A program made the translations under genes and the position numbers. Below the pieces are notes generated by a model. It ran no database searches, had not been told where the DNA came from, and saw only the letters and a list, made by a program, of their open reading frames with translations. Source: Actinernus sp. WN-2022 (taxonomy: Eukaryota > Cnidaria > Anthozoa > Actiniaria > Actinernidae). From it: a DNA stretch of 64,000 bases. Each line of letters begins with the position of its first letter. The first letter of the stretch is position 1. The stretch covers positions 1 to 64,000 of the forward strand of contig JAOWCC010000787.1 of NCBI GenBank assembly GCA_030867875.1. Direction: 5' to 3'. Positions 23,320-34,300 of this stretch are shown piece after piece.

Positions 23320-23640
23320 AAGGGAACTAGTACTACTACTACTAACAGAGGAGAATGTCAATGTATTTAGCATCATGGTATTGCTAACTGGGGACAAACT
23401 CATTTACTCTATGTATACAACTATATCCACTACACTTGAGGGTGGTTACTACCAGAGATTTGGTTGCATTCTCAGTGTCGGCCTACAATTTAACATTCTG
23501 ATCCAAGAAGACATGAAGGTCTAACCATTTGCAGATGTCAGAGCAAAGGCAGTACCAGTTCTCCCACTTATTTGAAGGTCCCACCAGGATTTGAACCCAC
23601 TAGTGACTACCTCCTGCACAACAGACTGACACTTTCTGTT
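23320..23640 (-). mobile_element. tRNA-derived SINE, diverged copy
   Basis: It shares CATGAAGGTCTAACCATTTGCAG, AAAGGCAG-ACC and CCAGGATTTGAACCCAC with the better copy at 49205-49463 (minus). Its tail CTAAATACATTGACA also matches. The tRNA head is degraded. Confidence 0.65.
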
Positions 23641-23989
23641 ATAGGCCCAAACTTAGTTCAGATAAAATTAATCCAATTGTAATGAAATTATAAATACATA
23701 TAGATGATGTAACTTTGAAATTTAGAATAAATTATTAGTTCTCAAATAAGGTATAGGCTGCATGAGTCCATTTCAGAAATAAACATGCGATTTCCACTCG
23801 GTTTTTGGATTATTGGAGTCATGCATCTGTCTTCACATCAAATAATTAATTGCAGTTGTAGATCTTCCGGATCCGTATTCCTATTTTACCGAAAGAACTG
23901 ATAAATTGGGCCAATTTCTGGAGCCCATTTTCTAGTCTATTAGAAGCCATTTAAACTTTAAGAGGAAAGAATAAATATCAACACTGCAA

Positions 23990-24260
23990 CCTGGTATTAA
24001 ACATTTGTGTTTACTTACCAAATATGTCAGATACATAATGATTAATGGACGCGGACGCAATCTCATATTTCTCAGACTCCTTTCGTAAATAAAAACGTGA
24101 GAATTTTCCATGCAGACGGCCCGTAAAACTCCTGTCGGCCCTAGAAAAACTGAACATCTTGGTATTTCAGTCCAAGAAGCCTTTGGTTTCAGCAAAAATG
24201 GCCCCAAAACAAGGTGATTTGCCATAACAAGGCATAAGTCCTTTGTAGCCGCCATCTTAG
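23990..24260 (-). other. Possible first exon of an unrecognised gene (weak)
   Basis: On the minus strand, AAGATGGCGGCTAC opens a frame MAATKDLCLVMANHLVLG... of ~80 codons that ends at a good donor, CATATTTG|GTAAGT (donor near 24019-24014). The AAGATGGCGGC context is a typical YY1-bearing start region. No family was recognised and no downstream exon was found. MITE-borne GCCGCCAT motifs in this genome could equally explain it. Confidence 0.2.
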
Positions 24261-24304
24261 ATTTTTCAGAGAGAAACCTGTCCCGCGTGTTTATCCCGTG
24301 AGGA

Positions 24305-24420
24305 ATCGATTCTGATTGGTTGACGGGCCCGGAAGTCGACACAGAAAATAATAAAAATAATAATAAACACTTGCGAAACTTGACTCGGGCCCAGCCTACG
24401 CTGGCCCGAGTAATAAACTA
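24305..24420. repeat. Dispersed repeat shared with 13018-13130
   Basis: Second copy, with a (AATAATAAA) expansion before CACTTGCGAAACTTGACTCG. Confidence 0.75.
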
Positions 24421-25073
24421 AATCTATGAAAGTTACAGCAAAGGCAGATACAAGATAAAGGACGAAACGAATGTAAGCAATAAACCAGAACAAAATGACA
24501 AGTGCAAAATATGTATGGTGGGTAACAAAGCTAATGATCTAAATATAGGAACAAGCAGGAAATAATGTGGAGCCTAGCTATACGAGTGTAAAACCGAGAG
24601 AGAATTACGGAGGAATAAACAAATGATATGACTAAGATACCAGAGCTAGGGGCGAAGAGGACCGACTAAGCGTGACCGAAATAATAGCGAAAACTAAAAC
24701 AACTAACAATAAATAACCAATGGTAAGGAATAAAACGCCGCGAAGAGACTACTACAAAACTGGGTGAGAATTATGTGGTAAAACAACAAACGGGAAACTT
24801 AAGAAAAGGATAACAGAAAAGAGTAACGCCTATCTATTATTAGATTAATTTTCTAGTCGGGCTAACCGAGCTGGAATATACCCGAAAATACGAAATCAGT
24901 GAGGGCGAAACTGGCGCAGAAGCCGCGTAAGAGAGTAGTATGATATAGAAACGCCTCAATACGACCGAACAAGGCCTAAATACTGGTAAACTAGCTATAA
25001 CTAAACAGATATGAAACTAAGTAACCTAAGAAAAGCTAAACCGATAGGGATGTTAGGAAGGATGACAAGATGA
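24421..25073. other. No gene recognised
   Basis: A-rich and poor in T on the plus strand, without long frames or visible repeats. Confidence 0.3.
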
Positions 25074-25331
25074 CTAGAGCGGTTTTCAGTAGAGTGTAGT
25101 AAAACCAAACGCAAATTACCCACAGCCAACCAATCATAGGAGCGAGTAATCACAAGTAACTCATAAATGGCTTCCCTGTGAGCCAATGACAAACCAAAGC
25201 AAAACCAAAACCATTTTGCGTTTGGTTTTACTTTGGATTCTGATTGGTTGGTTTATTTTCTCAGCCAATAGGAGAGCTTAGTAAACGCAAAACCAAAACA
25301 CTTCCGACACTCAATTGAAATCCGCTCTAAT
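25074..25331. mobile_element. MITE with AGAGCGG-TTTCA termini (~258 bp)
   Basis: Left AGAGCGGTTTTCAGTAGAGTG and right end (reverse strand) AGAGCGGATTTCAATTGAGTG frame it. Inside are inverted AAACCAAACGCAAA and TTTGCGTTTGGTTTTA blocks and CCAATCA / TGATTGG motifs. A Tc1/mariner-type MITE is likely, but the TSD was not resolved. Confidence 0.7.
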
Positions 25332-25672
25332 GTAACTAGTGAGTATGAAGCTAAATCCACGAGGAATACGGCAAAGATAACGGCCGGAAAACAAAGTAAA
25401 ACTAGTAGCTATAGATAAGAGCGAATTACCTCCGCTTGCTGGTTTTTAGCCGCAGGTGGCGGAGCTGGTGCAGGTTCTGCTGCTATAACTGGATCTGAGA
25501 CTAGTTCCATTGCGGCTTCCAAGCAGCCAGTTCTTCAGCCGGTGGCTCTCTAACAGCCATGTTATACGGATGTGGCTTCGGCGACGTATGCGGCTAAGGT
25601 CGAAAACCTATGCTAAGCTAGCCCGTTCTCGTAACTTAGGTAAAATGCCCCGAAGTTAAGGATTCTTTCCCT

Positions 25673-25790
25673 TAAATAAGTGGATTTCCATACATGGTAA
25701 TGCGGAGTATTATAAACAATGAGACCGGTAAGGACTATACGCGTGATTGAATTTCGCGGCATTTTTAGCAGTGAGAATAGTGCTGGCATT
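25673..25790 (-). repeat. Second copy of the ~110 bp direct repeat, just 5' of the Gag-like exon 1
   Basis: Same orientation and sequence as positions 1-110. On the minus strand it lies ~113 bp upstream of the Gag-like ATG (25560). That is where a 5' terminal repeat would be expected if the Gag-like gene and the YR pseudogene belonged to one element. Confidence 0.7.
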
Positions 25791-26300
25791 TCCTCTGGAA
25801 ATGCAGTTTATTTGGTCGTTTAAAAAAATCGGGACAAACTGAAAATAAAGCGGGGCATGTTTTGAAAAAACAAGTATCGCAAGTTTGTTTCGATTCGCGT
25901 CAAAAACCCGTACATTTCTTTGGGGCGCGGCCAGACAGCTTTATAACGCTTACAATTTATTCATCGACTGAAAAATCCCGAGGTATTAAAGTTTGACGCG
26001 AAACAAGGATGGAAAGTCCCGAGCGATTTCAACCGGTCTTGTATTCTAGACAGCAAAAGAAATCACTTGAAATAAATACTTTTTATTACCTTAAAATACG
26101 TTCATATATTCTAACTTTGTACGTTATACGTCTGGGTATGCAAAATAAAATAGATTACAATGAATGGATGGTCATTATTTTTGTATTTTTCTGTATTAGC
26201 TAGTTATACCCATTTACACCAAAACTTAAGCATGTTTAATTAAACAAGTTTAAACTAATACCTGTTGCAACTGCATGCTTACTGACGCTAAATTAGTTTC
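25791..26300. other. No gene recognised
   Basis: AT-rich, with no domain-bearing frames. Confidence 0.3.
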
Positions 26301-26507
26301 AATCTGTGTAGCCTGCTTCAGGCTCTCGGTTTTCCCCCGGAAATGTCAGTTTTCGGGTTTGGGTTACCTGTGGGCCAAGCTCCGCCTCGCTCGGCACCGG
26401 GCCTCGCTCGGCACCGGGCCTCGCTCGGCCCACAGGTAACCCAAACCCGCATTTCCACCCGACCCGAAAACTAACATTTCATTTGTAAGCAGGCTACAAT
26501 CTGTGTG
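26301..26507. mobile_element. Palindromic MITE with GTAGCCTGCTT termini and a 20-bp tandem centre
   Basis: ATCTGTGTAGCCTGCTT (left) mirrors AAGCAGGCTACAATCTGTG (right). The arms continue through GGGTTTGGGTTACCTGTGGG. The loop has GCCTCGCTCGGCACCGG repeated two and a half times. Confidence 0.8.
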
Positions 26508-26879
26508 AATGGGTATACGCCAACTGATAAGTTGTTTATTATATAACTGGGAAGCCATTCTATGTTTACTAGGCCCCATACGGTCTCGTATTTATTGCGT
26601 TCTTGTGCACTTCCACCTGCTTCACTAGTAGTCATACATCTGAAAGACATAATGTACAACGATTTGGTCAGATAAAGGTTCGAACGTGACATTGTATATG
26701 ATCAGGTTTGGTTATCTGCCATCCGCACGCTCTCCATTAGAGTTTGACCGATACAAAACTACGGTCCTTCGCGAAGCCCAACATGGCCACATTTACCAAA
26801 TGGTTTATTTAACGTCGAAGATACAGGGAGCTGTTACCGGGTCTCCCAAGCCAGAGGCTTATGTTTAAGTATTCCGACG

Positions 26880-27110
26880 AACTCCATGGTCGAATTGGAA
26901 TTTCGGTTCGTTTTTGAGGAGAAAAACCATCGAAACAAGAGAGATGCCAACAAACAACATGACACCGGGCCCGGAAACCACTCGGCCACCTTTTTTGCTC
27001 TGACGAAGGGCTAGCGCTCGAAACGTCAGCTGCTACTCGTTTTCCACGGCGGTTAGCATACCTCAATCGACTTTAGTTGATTACATACCAGTGTTCACCT
27101 CACATTATCC
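26880..27110 (+). mobile_element. Penelope-like element remnant with hammerhead-like motif at 27000-27024
   Basis: CTGACGA (27000-27006), a GGGC/GCTC hairpin and GAAAC (27020-27024) are followed by GTCAGC. This resembles the CUGANGA...GAAA core of hammerhead ribozymes found in Penelope-like elements. One extra A before the hairpin departs from the standard core. Downstream CAATCGACTTTAGTTGATT-ACATACCA resembles the conserved post-coding region of such elements. Family recognition is from memory. Confidence 0.4.
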
Positions 27111-27965
27111 CTACGCATTGTGCGCAGATGTTACCTAGCTCGGTGAGCACAACATTTTGGTTAACAGAACAGGGGCTGCCATAGATAGACAGCGATTGTT
27201 TATTGGCACTTTGTAAAAAGACTTCTACATGAGTGGGAATCTAATAATAACAGTAGGCTGAATAAAAACGAAAAGCTAGCTATCTAAGGCAGTGCCTTTT
27301 TTCTCTTTTGGAAGCAGTAAAAAGTAAAAAGTAGTAAAAAGTAGTAAAAAGTCTTAGTTTCGTTCCATTTTTATGAACAAATTCTCTTCCAACCAATAGG
27401 AACAGCCAAAAACAGTAGCACGATTGATAAGGTTACACGATTGATAAGGTTACGAACATACGATTTGCTTTATAAACGACATTTGGAAACGCAGTGCCAA
27501 CCGTAGTTTGAAAAATTGGAATAAATAGACGTCTTCCTAACCTTTTGGGCGATTTGCATGTTTCAACCAACGAGATCAATAATTTTCAAAATAAAAAAAT
27601 AACACCTTGCTCCATCTGAATGCCGTTCTTAACACGAATCATTGGCATCTTGTACGACAAACGGTACATCGGTTTGACACTAATAATCGTAGGTAATATA
27701 ACTTTAACCAAATACAGTAAGAGCTAGCCGGTCTTGAGAATAGATTGAAAATAGTTATGAATCGAAAGTGTCACGACTATTCTGACAGTAAATGGCTTGC
27801 TCTTTCCATTTCTGGCATTCATGTTGTTCTAGCGCCAATTTTGTTTTGATTGACAGGCTAAAAAGGTCACGTGACCAGGTCCTGCAAAGGGCCTATTAGA
27901 AATATTTGTAGATCTCAGACGGAGTCATGCAGTCATAAATATACTTCCATGGGCGGATGCACGCA
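27111..27965. other. No gene recognised; short AGTAGTAAAA and CACGATTGATAAGGTTA micro-duplications
   Basis: Positions 27316-27355 repeat AGTAGTAAAA. Positions 27419-27450 duplicate a 17-bp unit. Otherwise no feature is seen. Confidence 0.35.
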
Positions 27966-28440
27966 TCGTTATGCGGATGGACAGCAGTGATGAAGCGCTA
28001 GAGTATCTAGGTTACAGAACATTAGAACATAGACGCGAGGGGCATGTATTAAAGTTAGTCAAGAAATGTTTTTAAACACGTGCTGCCCACAATTTCTAGT
28101 AGATTATTTTATGTATAATAGGGACGTAATATGTAGGACGTCAAGGCAGAGCGACCACCTCAGACTGCCGTCAATAAGACTGGAATGTACTAAAAGGGTA
28201 TTCTATTACCATGGTTGTCTAGTTTTTAATCGAAATATATAACTTAGTTTTATCGTAGTATGGCTTAGAGTAATTTGATTTAGTTTTATATTTATTCTTA
28301 TGCCTTTTATAGTGAGCCATATATTGTTATTATATATCATTATTAGTAAATTAGGGCCTCTAGTGATATCAGTTTTTTACATCTGTAAATACTGAAAGAG
28401 AAACCCTGTTTAAATAAAGGTATCTATCTATCTATCAAAT
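27966..28440 (+). pseudogene. 3' end of a CR1/L2-like LINE: RT C-terminal remnant and (TATC)n tail
   Basis: The plus strand reads ALEYLGYRTLEHRREGHVLK (27993 onward), a stop, then, after a frame change, YNRDVI-CRTSRQSDHLRLPSIRLE and KRVFYYHGCLVFNRNI. This is the typical C-terminal pattern of non-LTR reverse transcriptases: R-x-S-x-x-L-x-L-P...F-Y-Y-x-G...F-N. A 3' UTR with AATAAAGG and a (TATC)4 microsatellite tail follows at 28414-28436. The copy is 5'-truncated and broken. Confidence 0.65.
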
Positions 28441-29270
28441 TAAACAACTGTTCATCGGACATACATCTTGTGGTTTCAAGGGTGCGACAGAAATCGTTTC
28501 CTATCATAACACAACATTTAACAGCAAAATTAGTTGGTTACTATAATTTTTTATTGACTGACGTCAGTGAAAGTGGCCGATACAAGAACGATGTTAGAGG
28601 CAAAGAGAATGTGTTTTTTTTAGGATGAAGCAACGTACCCTCATAGTCTGGTATCTAGCTGAGCCGGAGAGAGTTCGCGTCCGGGTGGGTGTAGGTGGCT
28701 GAATGACCGGTTTAACGGTGTTGGGAATACAGTCACCTTTGTGTCTACTGTTTGGTACCCAGGATCTGTAGTACAAAATAACAGCGGTTAGGTCACTATC
28801 AATTCCAAACCTGCCCACCCCACCCCGGGCAGTGGGGCATTCGAGAACTCAGTCTGTCCCTGAGGCGAGGCATTTGCCAGCAAAGAACAGCTGCATGGGT
28901 ATTTGGTCATTGGTCATACTTAGAGTCAGGAGCGAATTTTACGTCAATGTTCATAAGATATTTGTACCCGGTTCGAAAGCCCCACTGCATCTGCACAACT
29001 GAGCTGACCCCACGTTGGAGCATTTGCAACGTTCTGTCAAATACCCGGGAGGGATTACCCTGGGTGCCCGAGGTCTTTCTCGCCAAGTTTACTGGTGCGA
29101 TCAGCGAATGCCGGGCGCGCCGGAGAAGAACGTCTACGCTTGGAATCAAAATCCATACAGAACAGTAACACTTTGATTACCACGATGCAGATTATTTTTG
29201 TCAGCCAATGACTGAGGGTGTTAGAAAGAGCAAACGTACATGACTTCGTTGGCCAACCAACGTTTGCGTC
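28441..29270. other. No gene recognised
   Basis: Frames at 28594-28818 and 28907-29168 are short and show no recognisable family. Confidence 0.3.
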
Positions 29271-29531
29271 CGATTTTTTTCGTATTTTAGTTCCTCATCT
29301 CCTATATTAAAAAGTGAATAAACTTTACTTTTGAGTATTCCGTTGTCCTTGTCTTCTGAGTTCTAGGAACGGTGTTTTGGGAGGTTTGAGTTCTCGACTC
29401 TTCACCCTCTAACTCAAACCTCCCAAAACACCGTTCCTAGAACTCAGAAGACAAGGACAACGGAATACTCAAAAGTAAAGTTTATTCACTTTTTAATATA
29501 AGAGATGAGAACTAAAATACGAAAAAAATCC
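29271..29531. repeat. Near-perfect palindrome: ~120-bp arms, spacer under 20 bp
   Basis: The left arm runs from TTTTTTCGTATTTTAG through AGTGAATAAACTTTAC and CCGTTGTCCTTGTCTTCTG to GGGAGGTTTGAGTT. The right arm is its reverse complement with only an apparent one-base indel and one substitution. The centre is CTCGACTCTTCACCCTCT. It is either a recent foldback or an assembly/template-switch artefact. Confidence 0.9.
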
Positions 29532-29859
29532 CATACAAAGCCTTGTAATTCTCTCGTAACGTGAAACCACTGATTTCAAACTATGAGCTTGGGCTGCCTG
29601 TGGTCTGCGAAACAGCGGCAGAAAGCTTATTCCAGACCCCCAACGAAGTACCAGGATATATGTAATCGATTAATTGTGATTGCCTTTTAAAAATGCTCAT
29701 TCTTACACGTTTTCTGACTGGCCATTCAACTGTCACCAGCCTCGGAGATTGTTATGACGGGCAGTTCATGTCAGAGGCCGCTCTGGTTTTTCTCACCCTA
29801 GACGAACTCGGTCGTTGTTTCCCTGTGTTTTACTATCGGAGAAGGTTAGGTTTATTTCA

Positions 29860-30120
29860 ATTTCGGGTCAATTACATAATTTCAATTACATAACCAAAAA
29901 GATAATTTCTGGTCTAGGGGCTATGAAAAGGATAAGACCATACGTGTCCCAAGAAATAATTATAAAGGTTTACGACTCTCTCATTGAGTCGCACATTACC
30001 TATTACCTATTTTGGTCACAGTGAGTAACTATCACAACAAGGTGATTCGAACAAACATATTCGATCGGCACTAGAAAAGTCTAAAGGTTTTGAGTGGAAT
30101 GCTGTAACATAGCGACGCAC
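29860..30120 (+). pseudogene. Second LINE reverse-transcriptase fragment
   Basis: The open frame YITKKIISGLGAMKRIRPYV followed by SQEIIIKVYDSLIESHITYY matches the thumb-region pattern of L2/CR1 RTs: I-x-K-K-I-x-x-G-(I/L)-G-A-(L/M)-K-R-I-R-x-x-V...Y-x-(A/S)-L-I-x-x-H. Stops follow after ~30050. Confidence 0.6.
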
Positions 30121-30513
30121 ACTTGCAATTGCTTCTGTAATATATACATAAGCAAGCTAATGGACAGAGCTCCTGTTATACGTAGTCACGGCTATAGCGA
30201 AAAGGGAAATTATAGAAGTTAAAATTTGAGAAAAACAAACAAAAACTCTTTGTTACATTGAAACATCATCTGGTCGTGATGACAAACACTCCGAGACCTG
30301 ATGGAGGTACTTTTTTGTCCTCTTTCTTCTTTTTCTTTATAACAATACGAGAATGAGGAAAGAAGAACTAAATGAAATGATTTCCGACGTTAAAAAATAC
30401 GATGTCTCGGTCGAACCCACGATATCGCACTGTGAACTCATTAGTCGAGAGCACGCCAGCTGAACTATCGACATTGGTCGATGACGTGGGGGGGGGGGAA
30501 GTGCTACAAATAG

Positions 30514-30690
30514 TAGAGGTGGAGCGGGATGTGGAGCGGGATGTGGAGCGGGATGTGGAGCGGGATGTGGAGCGGGATGTGGAGCGGGATGTGGAGCGGA
30601 ATGTGGAGCGGAATGTGGAGCGGAATGTGGAGCGGGATGTGGAGCGGGATGTGGAGCGGGATGTGGAGCGGGATGTGGGCGGTCGGACGG
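30514..30690. repeat. 12-bp tandem repeat GTGGAGCGGGAT, about 14 copies
   Basis: The units are almost identical. Three adjacent ones carry GGAAT instead of GGGAT. All six frames stay open because the unit is 12 bp (VERD on plus; PHPA and STSR types on minus). No flanking domain supports translation. A poly-G run lies just upstream (30489-30497). Confidence 0.85.
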
Positions 30691-30747
30691 ACGCGAGTGG
30701 TAGCAACGTTTAATTTCCCATCGCTCGCTCGCAGGAGCTTTATAGAT

Positions 30748-31301
30748 CCTTTGCATGTGACGTCATCAAAATTCTAAAATCTAAACTATGAGATATATGA
30801 AGCTGTCTTTAAATAAGATTTAGATATCGGGTATTCTCAGTATTCTTCGAAAAATTTACGTCGATACGGTGATTTGTTTTTGAGTTACAGTACTTTGAAT
30901 TTTGTGACAGCCCAGGTCAGCGTGTTTCCTAAATATCAAGGAAATCCATATAGTTCGGCAATTTCAAATTTTAGACTTGATAAACCTTTAAAAGTGATAT
31001 CTAAAGTGTTTTGAAGTGAATCGGCTAATCATATTGATGGGGAAAACAGCTTTATTTGTAGAGTACGTTTTTGGCCGCCATCTTGGTGTACTAAAGCTGT
31101 ACACCAACATGGCCGCCGCATACTAATTACACTAAATTGTTCGAATATTATTTGGCCGACAGCTCGGTTACAAAGTACTCTATTGCTCCAAAATTTCGGT
31201 GATTTCTATATTTTTACCTGCTCTATACACAGCATTAAAAATATTTTACTATTATAATTTTTTTCTTGAGGCAATTTTTTTTGTGACGTCAATGCAAACG
31301 A
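30748..31301. mobile_element. Possible MITE with TTTGCAT-TGACGTCA termini
   Basis: TTTGCATGTGACGTCATCAAAA at 30751 is mirrored by TTTTGTGACGTCAATGCAAA at ~31280-31300. The interior has an inverted GGCCGCCATCTTGGTGTAC / GTACACCAACATGGCCGCC pair at 31073-31122. It may lie in the MAP9 3' UTR. Confidence 0.55.
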
Positions 31302-31327
31302 TCTATATAACCTCCTTTTCGGATAGC

Positions 31328-34300
31328 TCACCTCTGGGATAAAATTGGCGGTGGCGGTCCTCTCCTTGGCTTCCCCTTGCCCTCAACCCATTTTTGGAAT
31401 TCATCGGCAGACTTGCAAGTGCGTTCGTAACTCGTTTCTTCCTCTTTTTCTCGTTCCAATTTTCCTTTCTTTTTCGTTTCTCTGAATTCCTGCTTGATTT
31501 TTTTGTCCTTTTTCTCTTTCCTGGGAAAATGGAGAAAACGTATCAAAAAGGGCGTCAGATGCCTACGAGCTGTTGGCGAGATATTCGTGTTTATATGCAA
31601 GGGATTCACGAAATAACTACACTGGAAACTCTATGCACGATGGTTATTTTGCAGGAATGCAATCACATGATTGTACTGGATGGCAAAAAATCTGACTTCA
31701 TTTATTTAAAGGCACTTGTACGAGATCAGTAGTGTTGCTAGCAAAAGCCGTTTTCAAATGTAAATGACCTCCAATCGATCTTTCTAAAACAGCGTTTTGA
31801 AGATTGTTTTTAAAGCCTTTCCCATGGGATCACTAGCGCAGTTCATTTAAGAAATTAAACAGATCTTCCGTGTTTGCCCAATTCGAGAGCAGAACAAACA
31901 CGAGACCGCAGGTCGAGTGTTTGTACCTGCTCGAGAATTCTCCCAAACTATGAGCCTGTGCAAACACGGAAAGTGTGACGTCATTTCCATGTCTGCACAG
32001 GCTAATGAAAACATAGCTAACAGCCAATCGGAACGCGCGTACTATCTAAATTATTTTATAATGGTCATTGAAGTGATATATCAGCACGCGACTATTTCAG
32101 TTCCTGCAAAAGGCATATTGCTGGCTTTCACTTCACGTCATAGCTGCCATGTTGGTGCCCTTAAACAATAGATTCCTCGTTAGCTTCTTTTGTTGGGACA
32201 CAAACGTGGCCGCCATGCCCTTTGAATCTCTGGGGATTGAGTGAAAACCAGCAATTCAGTATTATTTTCTTAGACTTACCAGTTTTCAAATAACTTTTTG
32301 GATGACACAGTCTTTTCTTGTTTCTCTTCTTCCTCTTTTTCTTTCTTTTTCTTCACCACAGTTTTCTTTTCCAGATGCTTGTCCTTTATCTCCTGATCTT
32401 TCTTTGCTTTCCACGACTCAAAGTATTTTTTAGCGTCTTTGGTTTTGATGCGCTTTTCCAGCTCTTTGTCCTGCTCTTCCTTGTTCTTGGCCTTCAGCTT
32501 CGCTTGTTTTTCCTTCAGGTCCTCTGCTTTCTTGCCATTCCATGACTGGAATGCCAGTTTAGCCTGGGAAAGGGGACACAAAGTCATCATCGTGTTACCA
32601 CATTGTTTCAGCAGCTCGCAAATCGCCCTGCTGTTGAATTTAAAGCCGAGGCTACACGAGCGATGTTTGCATGGCGACGCGACTTTCTGAAAAACTGACG
32701 CGTCCCCAGCGCGCGGAGGTGGCTACACGGGCGACAAATGTTGACAAGAATGCAGCGCGACATATGATAATAATAATAATGGTTTATTAACAGTACTTCC
32801 ACTGGGTGGCTCTTCGCCTGTTAATCTAAATAATGTAAAATATAAAATGTTGATAAAATATGACTAAGATATAACAGATGTAATGATAACCGTACTAAGG
32901 ATTAAAATATGGCTATACGTAACTATTGTAAAATTAATCAAAGGAGTCTGTCGGCAGCGCAGTTCTTTAGATATCCTGGATGAACTGGTATCCTGGAATG
33001 TGCCATTTTCAGGTGGGACCTTTAACTGTTTACTGCTGGCTGACCGTAGTGTTCTATTGGGTCAGTCACTATAATGAAGGGCCTTATATACAAACTTTAA
33101 CAAGTGAAATTTTCTGCGTTCTAAGACGGGTAGCCGGCAACAAAGTTTTAGATATCAGTTCTACTAGCATAACGATTGAGAACAAAACCAGCAGCAGCAA
33201 GTTGGACACGCTGTAAGCGTTTGACAAGATAGCCAGGAATTGGGTGAAGCACAACATCATTAAAGTCAAGCTTTGGTAAAATGAGACTCAACTAAATGCT
33301 TCCTAAGCATGAAAGGTGCTAAATGGAAGACTGGGTACGACCAATTAGTTTATTGCCTCGATTTCGTACTTGCTCCTTATTGGTTAGATACGCAAATGTC
33401 GCGTCGCCGAAAAATATCTGAGGGTGGCTACACGTGTGAGAAGTGCGTACTTTTTGTCGCTAAAAATTCAACCCATTGAATTTCTGGTGAATTATTTTTC
33501 GGAATTGTTTTAGCTGACGCGTCGCCTGTGCCAGAGCGGTTACAAGTGCGATTTTCACTTTTCACCGCACACAGTTTTACAAAACATCACATTGCCTGCG
33601 CAAGCAAAACATCACTCGTGCAGCCGCCGCTTATCGTATTAAAATTTTAAATAAACGTGATATCAGTGAAAAGCGTTCATTGCATGAGCCAAATCTCCCT
33701 TTAAACAGATGACTAATTACTCTCAAATTAAGTAATTAGACGTGCTAGTAATTATGCTAGTGAGTGCCAAAAGAAAAGAAAACACTGATGTTAACATACG
33801 AGGGCGAGGTGGCCAAACAGATCAGTCGGTTTAAACCTACATGTAATTTTTAAAACAGAACGCTTTGAACTCAAAACTACTACTACTAATTTTCTGGTCG
33901 GAGTACACTTGACTCAAGCAAATCTTGATAGACACCCAACACATCTTGAAACACTAAAACTAATTCATTCGGCTTTTGCCTAGCGATCAAAAAAATCAAA
34001 AGTCACGATGTGAATGCAAAGTTTCCATAATAGCTGGGCTTGAAATTAGAGGAAAATACTACTAGTTGCTAGTTCTCATTGAGTTATTCATTTTTACTAT
34101 CAACTGACATGGTCTGAGCCACTATAGCAACAAATAGTTCGGCAAGATTCTACCAGCAACTGTTGCTAGTTGTCACTATGTTTACTGGTAGATGGTCTGA
34201 TCTACTAGCAACAACAAATAGTTCAGCAAGATTCTACTAGCAACTGTTGCTAGTTGTCATGAGACTTTTACTGTGACTCGCATTTCTAAAAAAATCTACT

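Larger units (their letters stand above)
19510..25560 (-). pseudogene. Two-exon CCHC zinc-knuckle Gag-like gene, 5.4-kb intron, one frameshift in exon 1
   Basis: Exon 2 (19988-19510) is open for ~160 codons. It begins with a coiled-coil-like LEALKEELSALRQMRD and ends with a zinc knuckle CYNCGRRGHLARAC (C-x2-C-x4-H-x4-C) and a TAG stop. This is typical of retroelement Gag. Exon 1 (25560-25430) starts MAVREPPAEELAAW and, after a one-base frameshift near 25525, continues MELVSDPVIAAEPAPAP to NQQAE. Its end is GAG|GTAATT (donor 25429-25428). The acceptor before exon 2 is GACAG|CTGGAG (19990-19989). The join is phase 0 and gives a continuous helix-like NQQAE-LEALKEEL. The intervening 5.4 kb carries a minisatellite, a SINE and MITEs. 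Translation could instead start at the internal ATG 25510, avoiding the frameshift. It is probably the gag of a tyrosine-recombinase retroelement. A domesticated copy is possible, and so is a coincidental GT-AG at an insertion border. Confidence 0.5.

Noticed and set aside
30337..30777. Overlapping 80-140 codon frames on both strands as genes
   Set aside because: All derive from the 12-bp tandem repeat, which stays open in every frame.
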